Positions 39,782 through 50,450 of a stretch of DNA of 52,108 nucleotides are shown piece after piece. Position 1 is the stretch's first letter, and each line of letters opens with the position of its first letter. Source of the DNA: Enterobacter sp. (lineage in GTDB: Bacteria > Pseudomonadota > Gammaproteobacteria > Enterobacterales > Enterobacteriaceae). The position numbers were made by a program, and so were the translations under genes. The stretch covers positions 1-52,108 of the forward strand of contig JALCNW010000025.1 in NCBI GenBank assembly GCA_022649305.1, in the 5' to 3' direction. The notes under the pieces are model-generated. The model was not told where the DNA came from. It saw nothing but the letters and a program-made list of their open reading frames with translations, and searched no databases.

Positions 39782-40825
39782 TTAACGAATCTCAACCATA
39801 GGACGACCGCCGCGCGCGGTGACAAGCTCACCAATCGCCGTCAGCGTGATGCCGTATTCCGCCGCGGTGGCTTTCACCTCTGCTTCGGCTTCTGGCATAA
39901 CGGCCAGCAGCAGGCCGCCGGAGGTTTGCGGATCGCACAGGAGATCGCGCCATTCGGCCGGCATGTCGCCCATCAGGTGACCATAGCTGGCAAAGTTACG
40001 CTGCGTGCCGCCGGGAACCGCACCCTGAGCAATGTACTCCTCAACGCCCGGCAGTTTTGGAATGTCCTGATACCAGACCTGCGCCTGTACGCCTGCGCCC
40101 TGGCACACTTCACTCAGATGGCCCAGCAGACCAAAACCGGTGACGTCAGTCATCGCCTTCACGCCGTCGATATTGGCGAACGCGGCACCCGCGAGGTTCA
40201 TCTGACACATCACTTCCGTCGCCAGGCCCACATGTTCTGGCTTGAGCAGCGATTTTTTCTCGGCGGTCGTTAACACGCCGATACCCAGCGGCTTGGTCAG
40301 GAACAGCTTACAGCCGGGCTGCGCGGTACTGTTACGCTTGATGCGCTCGGTCGGCACCACGCCGGTAACGGCGAGACCAAAGATAGGCTCAGGTGCGTCA
40401 ATGGAGTGGCCGCCCGCCAGGGCGATGCCCGCCTGCTGGCAAGCGAAGCGACCGCCTTCAATCACCTCACGGGCAATTTCTGGCGCCAGGGTATTGATAG
40501 GCCAGCCCAGGATCGCGATCGCCATGATCGGTTTGCCGCCCATCGCGAAAATGTCACTGATGGCGTTGGTCGCCGCAATGCGCCCGAAATCAAACGGATT
40601 GTCGACTATCGGCATAAAGAAATCGGTGGTGCTGATAATGCTGGTGCCGTTACCTAAATCGTACACCGCCGCATCGTCACGCGTTTCGTTGCCGACAAGC
40701 AGGTTCGGGTCGACAAACTTCGCCTGTTCGCTGTGCAGGATGGTTTCCAGCACCTTAGGGGAAATTTTACAACCGCAACCTGCTCCGTGACTGTATTGCG
40801 TTAAACGAATGGTTTGCTCGCTCAT
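39782..40825 (-). CDS. selD: Selenide, water dikinase (selenophosphate synthetase)
   Basis: SelD makes selenophosphate from selenide and ATP, the selenium donor for selenocysteine and selenouridine. Active-site Cys17 and Lys20 are in GAGCGCKIS; here position 17 is Cys, not Sec. The ATP/Mg region includes [11 protein letters not shown] and [12 protein letters not shown]-like motifs. The start at 40825 ([12 protein letters not shown]) is preferred because AAAGGAGA is then 7 bp away; an ATG two codons earlier would touch the ribosome-binding site. It gives 347 residues, as in E. coli. Confidence 0.96.
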   Translation of the reverse strand: MSEQTIRLTQYSHGAGCGCKISPKVLETILHSEQAKFVDPNLLVGNETRDDAAVYDLGNGTSIISTTDFFMPIVDNPFDFGRIAATNAISDIFAMGGKPIMAIAILGWPINTLAPEIAREVIEGGRFACQQAGIALAGGHSIDAPEPIFGLAVTGVVPTERIKRNSTAQPGCKLFLTKPLGIGVLTTAEKKSLLKPEHVGLATEVMCQMNLAGAAFANIDGVKAMTDVTGFGLLGHLSEVCQGAGVQAQVWYQDIPKLPGVEEYIAQGAVPGGTQRNFASYGHLMGDMPAEWRDLLCDPQTSGGLLLAVMPEAEAEVKATAAEYGITLTAIGELVTARGGRPMVEIR

Positions 40826-40940
40826 GGACATCTCCTTTTATTGCTATCGCGCTATGGTAGCGCTCATTCCTTAAAGAGGTAAGTATGACAGTCTGAATTC
40901 TGCCGCGTTTGCGCAGAATCCAGACAGTGTAGTGTGATTA

Positions 40941-41492
40941 TCAGAAATGGGTGACAAACGGCGCGGTATCCGGCACGGAAACCGTTGTCGATGCTTTCAG
41001 CTGAGGGGTGCCAAGATACAGGAAGCCGACGATTTTATCGTGCTGGCCGCAGGATAGTCCTTCACGGACCACCGGGCTTTCGGTCAGCGGGCCGGTGCGC
41101 CAGACACCGTTAAAACCTTGCGCCGCCGCGGCCATTTGCATCGCCATGACCGCGCAGCCTGCCGACATCTCTTGCTCCCATACCGGCACTTTATGTTCTG
41201 GCTGGCATTTTGCCACCACCGCGATGATCATCGGCGCGCGAAACGGCGCATTGCGTGCTTTATCTATCGCCTTCTCGTCCTGGGTGGCCGCGATGGCCCC
41301 TTTCTCAAGCAAAGTACTGAAGCGATCGCGCCCGGCACCGTCAATAATAAAGAAATGCCACGGTTGCAATGTGCCATGGTCCGGGGCTCGCATTCCGGCA
41401 CGCAGAATGTTTTCCAGCTGTTCGCCAGCGGGCGCAGGCTCGGCCAGGCGAGAAGCGCTACGACGGTTAACAAGCAATTCAAGTGCGTCCAT
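40941..41492 (-). CDS. ydjA: Nitroreductase-family oxidoreductase YdjA
   Basis: A 183-residue minimal FMN-dependent nitroreductase-fold protein, very likely a homodimer. The FMN-binding start [20 protein letters not shown] and the motif [16 protein letters not shown] are present, as is the C-terminal LYLGTPQ. The physiological substrate is unknown. The length equals E. coli YdjA, and its position between selD and sppA is conserved. It diverges from sppA. Confidence 0.94.
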   Translation of the reverse strand: MDALELLVNRRSASRLAEPAPAGEQLENILRAGMRAPDHGTLQPWHFFIIDGAGRDRFSTLLEKGAIAATQDEKAIDKARNAPFRAPMIIAVVAKCQPEHKVPVWEQEMSAGCAVMAMQMAAAAQGFNGVWRTGPLTESPVVREGLSCGQHDKIVGFLYLGTPQLKASTTVSVPDTAPFVTHF

Positions 41493-41659
41493 TGGTTAAC
41501 TCCTGTCTTCAAATTTACTCACAAAATTAACACGGCGGCAGATTTTGTTACAGCGCAGTGGCCGATTCCTGCTGACAAGTGGCGGTTGGGTCATTACGAT
41601 AACCCCACATTGCCGTCCAGTCGCGACGGAGACCGTACTTTTCTGGTTAGGGAGAATAC

Positions 41660-43516
41660 ATGCGAACCCTTTGGCGAATTATTGCCGGTTTCTTTAAATG
41701 GACGTGGCGAGTGCTCAACTTCGTCCGCGACCTGGTGATGAATCTGTTTTTCATCCTGCTGGTTCTGGTTTGCGCGGGCATCTGGATGCACATCAGCAGC
41801 AGTAACCAGGCGCAACATTCTGAGCGCGGCGCGTTGCTGCTGGATATTGCAGGCGTAATCGTTGATAAGCCATCCACCAGCAATCGTCTGGGCGTGATTG
41901 GCCGTCAGCTGTTTGGCGCCACTTCCGATCGCCTCCAGGAAAACTCCCTGTTCGATATTGTCGAGGCGATTCGTCAGGCCAAAGACGATCGCAACATTAC
42001 CGGGATCGTGCTCGATCTGAAAAACTTTGCCGGCGCAGATCAGCCTTCAATGCAGTACATCGGTAAAGCGCTGCGCGAATTTCGTGACAGCGGCAAACCG
42101 GTCATTGCGGTTGGCGATAGCTACAGCCAGGGACAATATTATCTGGCAAGCTTTGCCAACAAAATTTGGCTCTCCCCGCAGGGTACGGTCGATCTACACG
42201 GTTTTGCGACCAACGGCCTGTATTACAAATCGCTTCTCGATAAGCTGAAAGTCACCACCCACGTCTTCCGCGTCGGTACGTATAAATCGGCTGTAGAGCC
42301 GTTTATCCGCGATGATATGTCGCCTGCTGCCCGTGAAGCGGATAGCCGCTGGATTGGCGAGCTGTGGCAAAACTATCTCAGCACCGTGGCGGCAAATCGT
42401 CAGATTACCCCTGAGCAGGTTTTCCCTGGCGCGCAGGCTTTGCTTGCCGGGCTGCAAAAGACAGACGGTGACACCGCGAAATACGCGCTCGACAACAAGC
42501 TGGTGGATGTTCTTGGTTCCAGCGCGGAGATCGAAAAAGCGCTGACTAAGCAGTTTGGCTGGAGCAAAGAGGATAAGAATTACAGCGCGATTAGCCTCTA
42601 TGATTACACGCCGAAAAAACCAAGCGATGTCGGCGATAGCATTGCCGTGGTCTTTGCCAACGGCGCGATCATGGACGGTGAAGAAACCCCTGGCAACGTC
42701 GGCGGGGATACCACTGCGTCCCAGATTCGCGATGCACGTCTCGACCCGAAAGTGAAAGCGATTGTCCTTCGCGTCAATAGTCCTGGCGGCAGCGTGAGTG
42801 CGTCTGAGGTGATCCGCGCCGAGCTGGCTGCGGCACGCGCGGCGGGTAAACCGGTGGTCGTGTCGATGGGCGGTATGGCGGCATCCGGTGGGTATTGGAT
42901 TTCCACTCCAGCCAACTACATCGTCGCAAACCCAAGCACGTTGACGGGCTCTATCGGCATCTTCGGGGTGATCAATACGGTTGAAAACAGCCTGGATTAC
43001 CTGGGTGTGCATACCGATGGCGTGGCAACGTCGCCACTGGCCGATGTGTCTATCACCAAATCTCTGCCGCCAGAAGTGTCGCAGATGATGCAGCTCACCA
43101 TTGAGAACGGCTACAAGCGCTTTATCACGCTGGTGGCAGAATCGCGTAAGTCAACGCCGGAGCAGATTGACAAAATTGCTCAGGGCCACGTCTGGACCGG
43201 TCAGGATGCGAAAAACAACGGTCTGGTCGATAGCCTCGGTGATTTCGATGACGCCGTGGCGAAAGCCGCCGAGATTGCGAAGCTGAAGCAGTGGCATATC
43301 GAATATTACCAGGATGAACCGACGTTCTTCGACATGCTGATGAATGGTATGTCCGGTTCCGTCCGCGCCGCCCTGCCGCAGGCGATACAGGCGTATCTGC
43401 CTGCGCCTGTTGCCACCGCGGCGAGCGTGATAAAAACGGAAAGCGACAAACTGGCCGTCTTCAACGATCCGCAAAATCGTTACGCATTTTGCCTGACCTG
43501 CGGCTCCGTACGCTGA
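41660..43516 (+). CDS. sppA: Protease IV (signal peptide peptidase SppA)
   Basis: SppA digests signal peptides left in the inner membrane after their release. It is anchored by one helix (about residues 22-47) with the rest in the periplasm. The Ser/Lys dyad is split over two homologous halves: Lys209 ([10 protein letters not shown]) and Ser409 ([12 protein letters not shown]), both confirmed by codon position. Length is 618 residues, identical to E. coli. GGGAGAATAC precedes the ATG. It is followed by a terminator and ansA. Confidence 0.97.
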   Translation: MRTLWRIIAGFFKWTWRVLNFVRDLVMNLFFILLVLVCAGIWMHISSSNQAQHSERGALLLDIAGVIVDKPSTSNRLGVIGRQLFGATSDRLQENSLFDIVEAIRQAKDDRNITGIVLDLKNFAGADQPSMQYIGKALREFRDSGKPVIAVGDSYSQGQYYLASFANKIWLSPQGTVDLHGFATNGLYYKSLLDKLKVTTHVFRVGTYKSAVEPFIRDDMSPAAREADSRWIGELWQNYLSTVAANRQITPEQVFPGAQALLAGLQKTDGDTAKYALDNKLVDVLGSSAEIEKALTKQFGWSKEDKNYSAISLYDYTPKKPSDVGDSIAVVFANGAIMDGEETPGNVGGDTTASQIRDARLDPKVKAIVLRVNSPGGSVSASEVIRAELAAARAAGKPVVVSMGGMAASGGYWISTPANYIVANPSTLTGSIGIFGVINTVENSLDYLGVHTDGVATSPLADVSITKSLPPEVSQMMQLTIENGYKRFITLVAESRKSTPEQIDKIAQGHVWTGQDAKNNGLVDSLGDFDDAVAKAAEIAKLKQWHIEYYQDEPTFFDMLMNGMSGSVRAALPQAIQAYLPAPVATAASVIKTESDKLAVFNDPQNRYAFCLTCGSVR

Positions 43517-43522
43517 ACATGT

Positions 43523-43555
43523 CCCCTCTTCTTGTGAAGAGGGGATTTTTCTTTG
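43523..43555 (+). terminator. Terminator of sppA
   Basis: CCCCTCTT and AAGAGGGG pair and are followed by ATTTTTCTTT. It lies 21 bp before the ansA start, so ansA probably depends on its own promoter inside or near this region, or on read-through. Confidence 0.8.
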
Positions 43556-43575
43556 AAGCACAAGAACAGATAATC

Positions 43576-44592
43576 ATGCAGAAGAAATCAATCTACGTGG
43601 CCTATACCGGCGGTACTATCGGTATGCAGCGCTCCGAAAATGGCTATGTTCCGGTATCCGGTCACCTACAGCGCCAGCTTGCGCTGATGCCAGAATTCCA
43701 TCGCCCTGAAATGCCTGACTTCACCATCCACGAGTACGATCCGCTCATGGACTCGTCCGATATGACGCCAGAAGACTGGCAGCACATTGCAGACGATATA
43801 AAAGCCCATTACGACGATTACGATGGTTTTGTCATTTTGCACGGCACGGACACTATGGCGTTTACCGCTTCCGCGCTCTCCTTCATGCTGGAGAATCTGG
43901 GTAAGCCGGTCATCGTCACCGGGTCGCAAATCCCACTGGCTGAACTGCGTTCAGACGGGCAAATAAATTTGCTTAACTCCTTGTACATCGCCGCAAATTA
44001 CCCGATTAACGAAGTCACACTGTTCTTCAATAATCGCCTGTATCGCGGCAACCGTACGACTAAAGCCCACGCCGATGGTTTCGATGCTTTTGCCTCGCCA
44101 AACCTGCAACCGCTGCTTGAAGCGGGGATTCACATTCGTCGTCTTGGAACACCGCCGGCTCCGCATACCTCTGGTGAGTTAATCGTTCATCCGATTACCC
44201 CTCAACCGATTGGTGTGGTCACAATTTATCCGGGCATTTCTGCTGATGTGGTGCGCAACTTCCTGCGTCAGCCCGTTAAAGCGCTGATCCTGCGCTCCTA
44301 CGGCGTCGGTAATGCTCCGCAGAACGGCGAGTTCCTGAAAGAACTGCAGGAAGCCAGCTCGCGTGGCATTCTGGTGATAAACCTGACGCAGTGTATGTCC
44401 GGCAAGGTCAATATGGGCGGCTACGCTACCGGCAATGCGCTGGCGCATGCGGGAGTGATCAGCGGCTACGACATGACCGTCGAGGCGACTCTGACTAAAC
44501 TTCACTATTTACTGAGCCAGAATCTGGATGTGCAGGCAATGCGCAATGCCATGATGCAAAACCTGCGCGGCGAACTGACGCCAGACGAATAA
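43576..44592 (+). CDS. ansA: L-asparaginase I (cytoplasmic)
   Basis: AnsA hydrolyses asparagine to aspartate and ammonia in the cytoplasm. The two catalytic threonine motifs are present: AYTGGTIGM (Thr14) and LHGTDTMAF (Thr-Asp pair at about 91-92), with a conserved Lys in NNRLYRGNRTTKAHADGFDAF. The start at 43576 (MQKKSIYVAYTGG) gives 338 residues, as in E. coli; an in-frame ATG 29 codons upstream passes through the sppA terminator and is discounted. pncA follows after 10 bp, forming an amidase pair. Confidence 0.96.
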   Translation: MQKKSIYVAYTGGTIGMQRSENGYVPVSGHLQRQLALMPEFHRPEMPDFTIHEYDPLMDSSDMTPEDWQHIADDIKAHYDDYDGFVILHGTDTMAFTASALSFMLENLGKPVIVTGSQIPLAELRSDGQINLLNSLYIAANYPINEVTLFFNNRLYRGNRTTKAHADGFDAFASPNLQPLLEAGIHIRRLGTPPAPHTSGELIVHPITPQPIGVVTIYPGISADVVRNFLRQPVKALILRSYGVGNAPQNGEFLKELQEASSRGILVINLTQCMSGKVNMGGYATGNALAHAGVISGYDMTVEATLTKLHYLLSQNLDVQAMRNAMMQNLRGELTPDE

Positions 44593-44602
44593 GGAGTTAT
44601 TG

Positions 44603-45244
44603 ATGACGCAACGTGCTCTGCTGTTGGTCGATCTGCAAAATGATTTTTGCGCAGGCGGTTCGCTGGCGGTTGCCGAAGGCGATAGCACCGTCGATGTGGC
44701 GAATACGCTGATAGCCTGGTGTAAGGAGCGTGGTGAAGCGGTTGTCGCAAGCCAGGACTGGCATCCGGCAAACCACGGCAGCTTTGCCAGCCAGCATAAC
44801 GTTGAGGCGTTCACGCAGGGTAAACTTGACGGTCTGGACCAAACGTTCTGGCCCGATCACTGCGTTCAGCAAACCGAAGGCGCGGCGCTCCACCCATTGT
44901 TGAATCAACAGGCGATTGATGCGGTGTTCCATAAAGGTGAAAATCCACTTATCGACAGCTACAGCGCATTCTTCGATAATGAGCACCGGCAAAAAACCGC
45001 CCTCGATGATTGGTTGCGTCATCATGAGATCAATGAACTTATCGTGATGGGGCTCGCGACGGATTATTGTGTGAAGTTCACCGTACTTGATGCGTTGAAA
45101 CTCGGCTATACCGTGAATGTGATTACCGACGGTTGCCGTGGTGTGAACCTTCACCCACAAGACAGCGTGCAAGCGTTTATGGACATGTCCGTTGCCGGTG
45201 CCACGCTGTTTACGCTGGCCGACTGGCAAGAAACGCAGGCGTGA
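44603..45244 (+). CDS. pncA: Nicotinamidase
   Basis: PncA deamidates nicotinamide to nicotinate for NAD salvage; it also activates the drug pyrazinamide. The cysteine-hydrolase triad is Asp10 (LVDLQNDF), Lys111 (FHKGENP) and Cys156 (ATDYCVKFT), all in register. Metal ligands are in SQDWHPANHGSF. The start at 44603 follows AAGGAG by seven bases; an adjacent TTG one codon earlier is less likely. Length is 213 residues, as in E. coli. It forms an operon with ansA. Confidence 0.96.
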   Translation: MTQRALLLVDLQNDFCAGGSLAVAEGDSTVDVANTLIAWCKERGEAVVASQDWHPANHGSFASQHNVEAFTQGKLDGLDQTFWPDHCVQQTEGAALHPLLNQQAIDAVFHKGENPLIDSYSAFFDNEHRQKTALDDWLRHHEINELIVMGLATDYCVKFTVLDALKLGYTVNVITDGCRGVNLHPQDSVQAFMDMSVAGATLFTLADWQETQA

Positions 45245-45283
45245 ATACTTAATGAGTTGTAACAGGCAGGAGAGGACAATCTG

Positions 45284-45628
45284 ATGGCTTTTATCCCCAA
45301 AAATTACGCCCGGCTGGAAGTCGGTTACCGGGAAAAGGCGCTTAAACTGTTTCCGTGGGTCTGCGGACGATGTTCTCGTGAGTTTGTGTATTCAAACCTT
45401 CGCGAACTGACCGTGCATCATATCGATCACGATCACTCCAATAACCCGGAAGATGGCAGCAACTGGGAGATGTTGTGCCTGTTCTGTCACGATCATGAGC
45501 ACTCCAAATATACCGAAGCCGATCTGTATGGCTCAACGGTTATCGCGGGAGACGACGCGCAGAAGAGTGTGGGCGAAGCAACCTACAATCCGTTCGCCAA
45601 CTTAAAGTCGATGATTAATAAGAAATAA
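45284..45628 (+). CDS. yajD: HNH nuclease-family protein YajD
   Basis: A 114-residue protein almost identical to E. coli YajD, a stand-alone HNH-type nuclease domain of unknown role. A zinc knuckle CGRCS and CLFCH bracket the HNH core TVHHIDHDHSNNPEDGSNWE, whose His residues are catalytic and metal-binding. CAGGAGAGGACAATCTG precedes the ATG. In E. coli yajD is near tsx, far from here; in this window it lies between pncA and yeaC, where E. coli has the ydjE-ydjL cluster. Confidence 0.92.
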   Translation: MAFIPKNYARLEVGYREKALKLFPWVCGRCSREFVYSNLRELTVHHIDHDHSNNPEDGSNWEMLCLFCHDHEHSKYTEADLYGSTVIAGDDAQKSVGEATYNPFANLKSMINKK

Positions 45629-45679
45629 GCCCCGCTTTCAATCCCTCCTGCAACGTCCGTTCAGGAGGGATGGGCAAAA

Positions 45680-45955
45680 TCAGGATTTAAACGTCGCAAT
45701 CGGTTTGGGTGAAATACCAAAATCTTCCTTCAGCTCGCGCTTGCTTTTCATCACCATCTGCCCGCGCGTGTCGATAGTCATATGCTGGGCGTCGGTGTTA
45801 TTGCGCGCCTGCCATAACATCACCAGTTGTAAACTGTTTTCTTTTTGTTCCGTCGTCAGCGCCACGCCGTCGGGCCATTTTCCCAGCTCAACGGCTGTCA
45901 CCAGGCGTTGATACACTTCCGGCGTCATGCTGTTCATCATGTCATCAATATTCAT
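45680..45955 (-). CDS. yeaC: Conserved small protein YeaC (DUF1315)
   Basis: A 91-residue soluble protein of the DUF1315 family with unknown function. It has no signal peptide or membrane helix and is mostly helical (MNIDDMMNSMTPEVYQRLVT...), with a basic stretch MVMKSKRELKEDFG near the C-terminus. Length and place upstream of the msrB-gapA block match E. coli. It lies 41 bp downstream of msrB on the same strand, so the two may be cotranscribed. Confidence 0.92.
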   Translation of the reverse strand: MNIDDMMNSMTPEVYQRLVTAVELGKWPDGVALTTEQKENSLQLVMLWQARNNTDAQHMTIDTRGQMVMKSKRELKEDFGISPKPIATFKS

Positions 45956-45996
45956 GATTTGTCCCGTTCAAAGGAATAATTTGCTGAATCGATTAT

Positions 45997-46410
45997 TCAA
46001 CCTTTAGTCTGGTCACCATTTTCGTCATCAGAGAAGCTCATTGATGCGGAATTGACGCAGAAACGTTCACCCGTCGGTTGCGGGCCATCCGGGAATACAT
46101 GCCCGAGATGCGCATCGCAGTTTCCACAGCGAATTTCGGTACGCTGCATGCCGTGGGTGGTGTCGGTTAAATAGCGAATCGCATCCTCACTGACTGGCTC
46201 GTAAAAGCTCGGCCAACCACATCCTGAATCAAATTTAGTTTGCGAGTTAAACAGCGGGGCATCACACACCAGGCAATGGTAAACACCATCCCGCTTATTG
46301 TGCAGCAAACGCCCGGTGAATGGGGGTTCAGTCCCGTGATTCTGCGTCACGTAGAACTGCATTTCAGTCAGATTTTTTTTCAGTTCATCAGAGTTACGTT
46401 GATTCGACAT
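45997..46410 (-). CDS. msrB: Peptide-methionine (R)-S-oxide reductase
   Basis: MsrB reduces methionine-R-sulfoxide in oxidised proteins using thioredoxin. A structural zinc is held by two CxxC pairs (CLVCDAP and CGNCDAH). The catalytic Cys118 is in [12 protein letters not shown], confirmed by codon position. The start at 46410 ([20 protein letters not shown]) gives 137 residues, as in E. coli; an ATG 11 codons upstream is unconserved. The gene diverges from gapA. Confidence 0.95.
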   Translation of the reverse strand: MSNQRNSDELKKNLTEMQFYVTQNHGTEPPFTGRLLHNKRDGVYHCLVCDAPLFNSQTKFDSGCGWPSFYEPVSEDAIRYLTDTTHGMQRTEIRCGNCDAHLGHVFPDGPQPTGERFCVNSASMSFSDDENGDQTKG

Positions 46411-46528
46411 AGGCTCACATCTCACTATTGAAGCAGACAACATTTATCGCGAATTCTAACAAAACATTAACACTGAAGCGTGAACTTTTGTTCTAAACTT
46501 ATCCGTTGCGGTATGGCGGTCGGGCAAT

Positions 46529-46544
46529 TGTGATCAGTTTCACA
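46529..46544 (+). promoter_or_regulatory. Consensus CRP site of gapA
   Basis: TGTGA-TCAGTT-TCACA is a perfect match to the CRP core TGTGA-N6-TCACA. A -10-like TAAAAT at 46565-46570 puts the start near 46577, with CRP centred at about -41, the class II position. E. coli gapA has a CRP-activated promoter. Confidence 0.8.
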
Positions 46545-46679
46545 TTTTTATCTTGATGGCCCTTTAAAATTCCGGGCGCAGCCCCCATGTGGTTGCTAGC
46601 TCAAAGGGAAAGTGAGGCGGTCAGTCGCACAAAGGTTATGCGCAGGATTGATTTGTCGCAATGATTGACACGATTCCGC

Positions 46680-46707
46680 TTGACGCTGCGTAAGGTTTTT
46701 GTAATTT
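46680..46707 (+). promoter_or_regulatory. Proximal sigma-70 promoter of gapA
   Basis: TTGACG (46680-46685) and TAATTT (46702-46707) lie 16 bp apart, about 43 bp before the gapA ATG. E. coli gapA uses several promoters; this is the closest good one here. The remaining 46411-46528 and 46571-46679 hold no gene I can support. Confidence 0.65.
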
Positions 46708-46738
46708 TACAGGCAACCTTTTATTCACTAACAAATAG

Positions 46739-47746
<1,008 letters not shown>

Positions 47747-47767
47747 GTTGAGATGAGAATCTGATCC

Positions 47768-47795
47768 AAAAAGGCGACTTCGGTCGCCTTTTTTA
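47768..47795 (+). terminator. Terminator of gapA
   Basis: AAGGCGAC and GTCGCCTT pair across a TTCG tetraloop and are followed by a run of T. Confidence 0.95.
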
Positions 47796-47821
47796 TTGCC
47801 TTAAAGACAGAGGATTGCGTA

Positions 47822-48706
47822 ATGATTAATAAAATTTTTGCACTTCCGGTAGTCGAACAACTTACTCCTGTACTCTCGCGCCGCCAGATTGATGAAGCCG
47901 ACGTTATCGTCGTCGATCACCTACGTGTGAAAGCATCCGTCGCGCTTAACGGCGCTCATCTGCTCTCATGGAAGCCTGAAGGTGAAGAAGAAGGCCTGTG
48001 GTTGAGCGATGCGACGTCATTCAAAAAAGGCGCAGCCATTCGCGGCGGCGTTCCGATTTGCTGGCCGTGGTTTGGCCCGGCGGCTCAGCAAGGTTTACCG
48101 GCTCACGGTTTCGCCCGTAACCAGCAGTGGACGCTGAAAGCACATAATGAAGACGACAATGGTGCGGTGCTGACCTTTGAACTGCAGGCTAACGATGAAA
48201 CCCGCGCGCTCTGGCCGCATGATTTCACCCTGTATGCTCGCTTCAAGTTGGGAAAAACCTGTGAAATTGAGCTAGAAGCCCACGGTGAGTTTGAAACCCA
48301 CTCTGCGCTGCACACCTATTTCAACGTCGGAAATATTAACGACGTGAAAGTCAGCGGTCTTGGCGATACCTTCATCGATAAAGTCGATAATGCCAAAGAA
48401 GGCAAACTGAGCGATGGCGTGCAAACCTTCCCGGACCGTACCGACCGCGTTTATCTGAACCCAGAAGCCTGCAGCGTGATCCACGATGCTTCTCTCAGTC
48501 GCGCGATTAACGTCGTCCACCAGCATCACAGTAACGTGGTTGGCTGGAACCCCGGTCCTGCGCTGTCCGTCAGCATGGCTGATGTGCCGGATGAGGGCTA
48601 CAAAACGTTTGTGTGCGTTGAAACGGCCTGCGTAACGGCATCGCAAAAAGCAAGCGTTGAGAAACCGTCACGTCTGGGACAGACGATCAGCATCGCTAAA
48701 CGCTGA
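47822..48706 (+). CDS. yeaD: Glucose-6-phosphate 1-epimerase-like protein YeaD
   Basis: A 294-residue galactose-mutarotase-fold protein, likely a hexose-6-phosphate mutarotase that interconverts alpha and beta glucose 6-phosphate. Conserved residues include the IRGGVPICWPWFGP segment (about residues 74-87), the active-site PAHGFARNQQW His (about 94-104) and ALHTYFNVG (about 161-169), plus the VVGWNPGP stretch. The start at 47822 (MINKIFALPVVEQL) matches the E. coli length of 294. It follows the gapA terminator and may share some gapA read-through. Confidence 0.93.
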   Translation: MINKIFALPVVEQLTPVLSRRQIDEADVIVVDHLRVKASVALNGAHLLSWKPEGEEEGLWLSDATSFKKGAAIRGGVPICWPWFGPAAQQGLPAHGFARNQQWTLKAHNEDDNGAVLTFELQANDETRALWPHDFTLYARFKLGKTCEIELEAHGEFETHSALHTYFNVGNINDVKVSGLGDTFIDKVDNAKEGKLSDGVQTFPDRTDRVYLNPEACSVIHDASLSRAINVVHQHHSNVVGWNPGPALSVSMADVPDEGYKTFVCVETACVTASQKASVEKPSRLGQTISIAKR

Positions 48707-48714
48707 TCCTCTCG

Positions 48715-48745
48715 CCCTGCCCTCTCCTCAAAAAGGAGAGGGACT
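48715..48745. terminator. Hairpin between yeaD and yeaE
   Basis: CCCTCTCCT pairs with AGGAGAGGG across a 5-base A-rich loop, between convergent stop codons. T-runs are absent, so it may be a weak terminator or mRNA-end hairpin. Confidence 0.5.
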
Positions 48746-48757
48746 AAACGAGCCCAT

Positions 48758-49612
48758 TTACACAACGTCTAACGGGGTTTTACGTCCAGGCGCTGGAAAA
48801 GCATTATCCAGTTTTACAACGTCTTCTGGCGTCAGCGCGATATCCAGCGCGGCCCTGTTTTCCTTTACGTGCGCAATCGACCCCGCTTTTGGTATAGCGA
48901 TAACGCCTTCATGGCTGATTACCCATGCCAGTAAAATTTGTGCGGCACTTGCATGATGCTGAAGGGCAATCTCATTGACCACGGGATGATTCAGCAACCC
49001 CGAGCGTAAACGTCCAGCTTGCGCCAGCGGGCAGTAGGCCATCACCGGCATCGACTGTTGCTGACACCAGGGCAGCAAATCGTATTCAATTCCGCGCGAA
49101 GCCAGATGATACAGCACCTGATTGGTTGCGCAGGCCGATCCACCCTCAACGCCCCACAGTTCCTGCATATCTTCATAGTCCAGATTCGACACACCCCAGC
49201 GGCCAATCTTGCCTTGCTGTTGAAGTTTTTCCATCAGGTAGACGGTTTCATCCAGCTCAAAATTGCCCCGCCAGTGCAGCAGGTAGAGATCGATATGTTC
49301 AGTTCCCAGGCGACGAAGGCTGGCATCACAGGCGGCGATACCTTTTTGCCCGCCCGCATTCCACGGATACACTTTAGAAACCAGATAGACGTTGTCGCGC
49401 CGTCCTTTTATTGCCGCACCAACGACTTCTTCCGCGCCGCCGTCGGCATACATTTCTGCGGTATCAATAAGCGTCAGCCCGAGATCAATGCCCGCTCGCA
49501 GGGCGTTCACTTCATCCTGACGCTGACTGGCTTTTTCGCCCATATACCAGGTTCCCTGACCGATAGCCGGTTGGGTAAAACGCTCAGCAAAGGTCACAGT
49601 TTTTATGCTCAT
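48758..49612 (-). CDS. yeaE: Aldo/keto reductase YeaE
   Basis: A 284-residue aldo/keto reductase; E. coli YeaE reduces methylglyoxal with NADPH. The family tetrad is visible: Asp and Tyr in LIDTAEMYADGGAEE, Lys in LVSKVYPWN and His in YLLHWRG. The cofactor site includes WGVSNLD, and the C-terminal AIPKAGS supports NADPH use. The start at 49612 (MSIKTVTFAERF) follows AGGAGAGCC; an in-frame ATG 23 codons upstream would run through the mipA terminator. It lies downstream of mipA on the same strand but beyond a hairpin. Confidence 0.94.
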   Translation of the reverse strand: MSIKTVTFAERFTQPAIGQGTWYMGEKASQRQDEVNALRAGIDLGLTLIDTAEMYADGGAEEVVGAAIKGRRDNVYLVSKVYPWNAGGQKGIAACDASLRRLGTEHIDLYLLHWRGNFELDETVYLMEKLQQQGKIGRWGVSNLDYEDMQELWGVEGGSACATNQVLYHLASRGIEYDLLPWCQQQSMPVMAYCPLAQAGRLRSGLLNHPVVNEIALQHHASAAQILLAWVISHEGVIAIPKAGSIAHVKENRAALDIALTPEDVVKLDNAFPAPGRKTPLDVV

Positions 49613-49644
49613 ACGGCTCTCCTGTTTTGGTTGCACCACCGTAA

Positions 49645-49670
49645 AACAAACGGGGCGCAAGCGCCCCGTT
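49645..49670 (-). terminator. Terminator of yeaE-upstream region? (hairpin on the 5' side of yeaE, 3' side of mipA)
   Basis: CGGGGCGC and GCGCCCCG pair across AA. On the minus strand the hairpin follows the mipA stop (49704) by about 35 bp and is trailed by TTTGTTTT. It therefore terminates mipA and separates it from yeaE. Confidence 0.75.
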
Positions 49671-49703
49671 GTGATGCACAAAATGCACTGTGTAAGTGCA
49701 CTA

Positions 49704-50450
49704 TCAGAAACTGTAAGTCACACCTGTTGAGAATAGTCCGGTCCAGGATTTGTCGACCATTGGGCTGTCTTTGATCTCATCACCCAGACGGGTATAGCGC
49801 GTGGCCGCGTAGACATTCCAGTCGCTGGCAAACTTGTAGCTTGCGGTCAGTTCCAGGTACGGGTTCCAGCTGTCATCAGCATCATAGCGCTTCAGCCCAC
49901 TCCGGCGGGATTCATCTCCCGATACCCCGTAATAGTAGTCATTTTGATTTTCACTGCTGTATTCCACACCAATACCCGGCGTTAACGTCAGGCCGCCGTT
50001 GGTGTAACGATAGAGCCAGGCCACATCACCGACAAACCCATTGCTGTTATCCAGCACGTCTGCGGCCAGCGCGGTACGCAAGAAACCATATTGGGTATTA
50101 TGAACGTAAGAAAGACCCGCCATGGCGGTGCTTCTACGTTTGTCGAGTTGACGCAGCGCGTGGCTGTCGCTGTCGCCTGGTTTGAAGTGCAGTGGCGAGT
50201 AGTACGCCATCACAGATAGCTTATCGGTTTGATCGTTCCATAAGTAGTAACCGCCACCCAAGCCACGGAACCAGAATTTATCACCTTCGTAGGTAACAAC
50301 CGGTACCGGATAGAGATCGCGATCGTACTGTTTGTACGGGCTATTGATCACGCCGACGCCAGCGCCTACCGACCATTGATTGGCCGCGCTCGCGGTGCTC
50401 ACTGAGGTGGCGATGAGTACGCCCAATGCCAGAAGTTTGAGTTTGGTCAC
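49704..50450 (-). CDS. mipA: MltA-interacting scaffolding protein MipA
   Basis: MipA is an outer-membrane protein (MipA/OmpV family) that links the lytic transglycosylase MltA with PBP1B in murein growth. The signal peptide MTKLKLLALGVLIATSVSTA is cut after SASA (about residue 22). The mature part is a beta-barrel rich in aromatic residues with alternating strands (WFRGLGGGYYLWN, LYRYTNGGLTLTPGIGVEYS) and ends in Phe (GVTYSF), the outer-membrane sorting signal. Length equals E. coli MipA (248). It diverges from yeaG. Confidence 0.95.
   Translation of the reverse strand: MTKLKLLALGVLIATSVSTASAANQWSVGAGVGVINSPYKQYDRDLYPVPVVTYEGDKFWFRGLGGGYYLWNDQTDKLSVMAYYSPLHFKPGDSDSHALRQLDKRRSTAMAGLSYVHNTQYGFLRTALAADVLDNSNGFVGDVAWLYRYTNGGLTLTPGIGVEYSSENQNDYYYGVSGDESRRSGLKRYDADDSWNPYLELTASYKFASDWNVYAATRYTRLGDEIKDSPMVDKSWTGLFSTGVTYSF

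Noticed and set aside
48711-48745. Hairpins at 37830-37854 and 48715-48745 as members of a dispersed repeat family
   Set aside because: Both share a CCTCTCC-type arm, but two loosely similar stems are not enough to call a repeat family; they are listed as likely gene-end hairpins.
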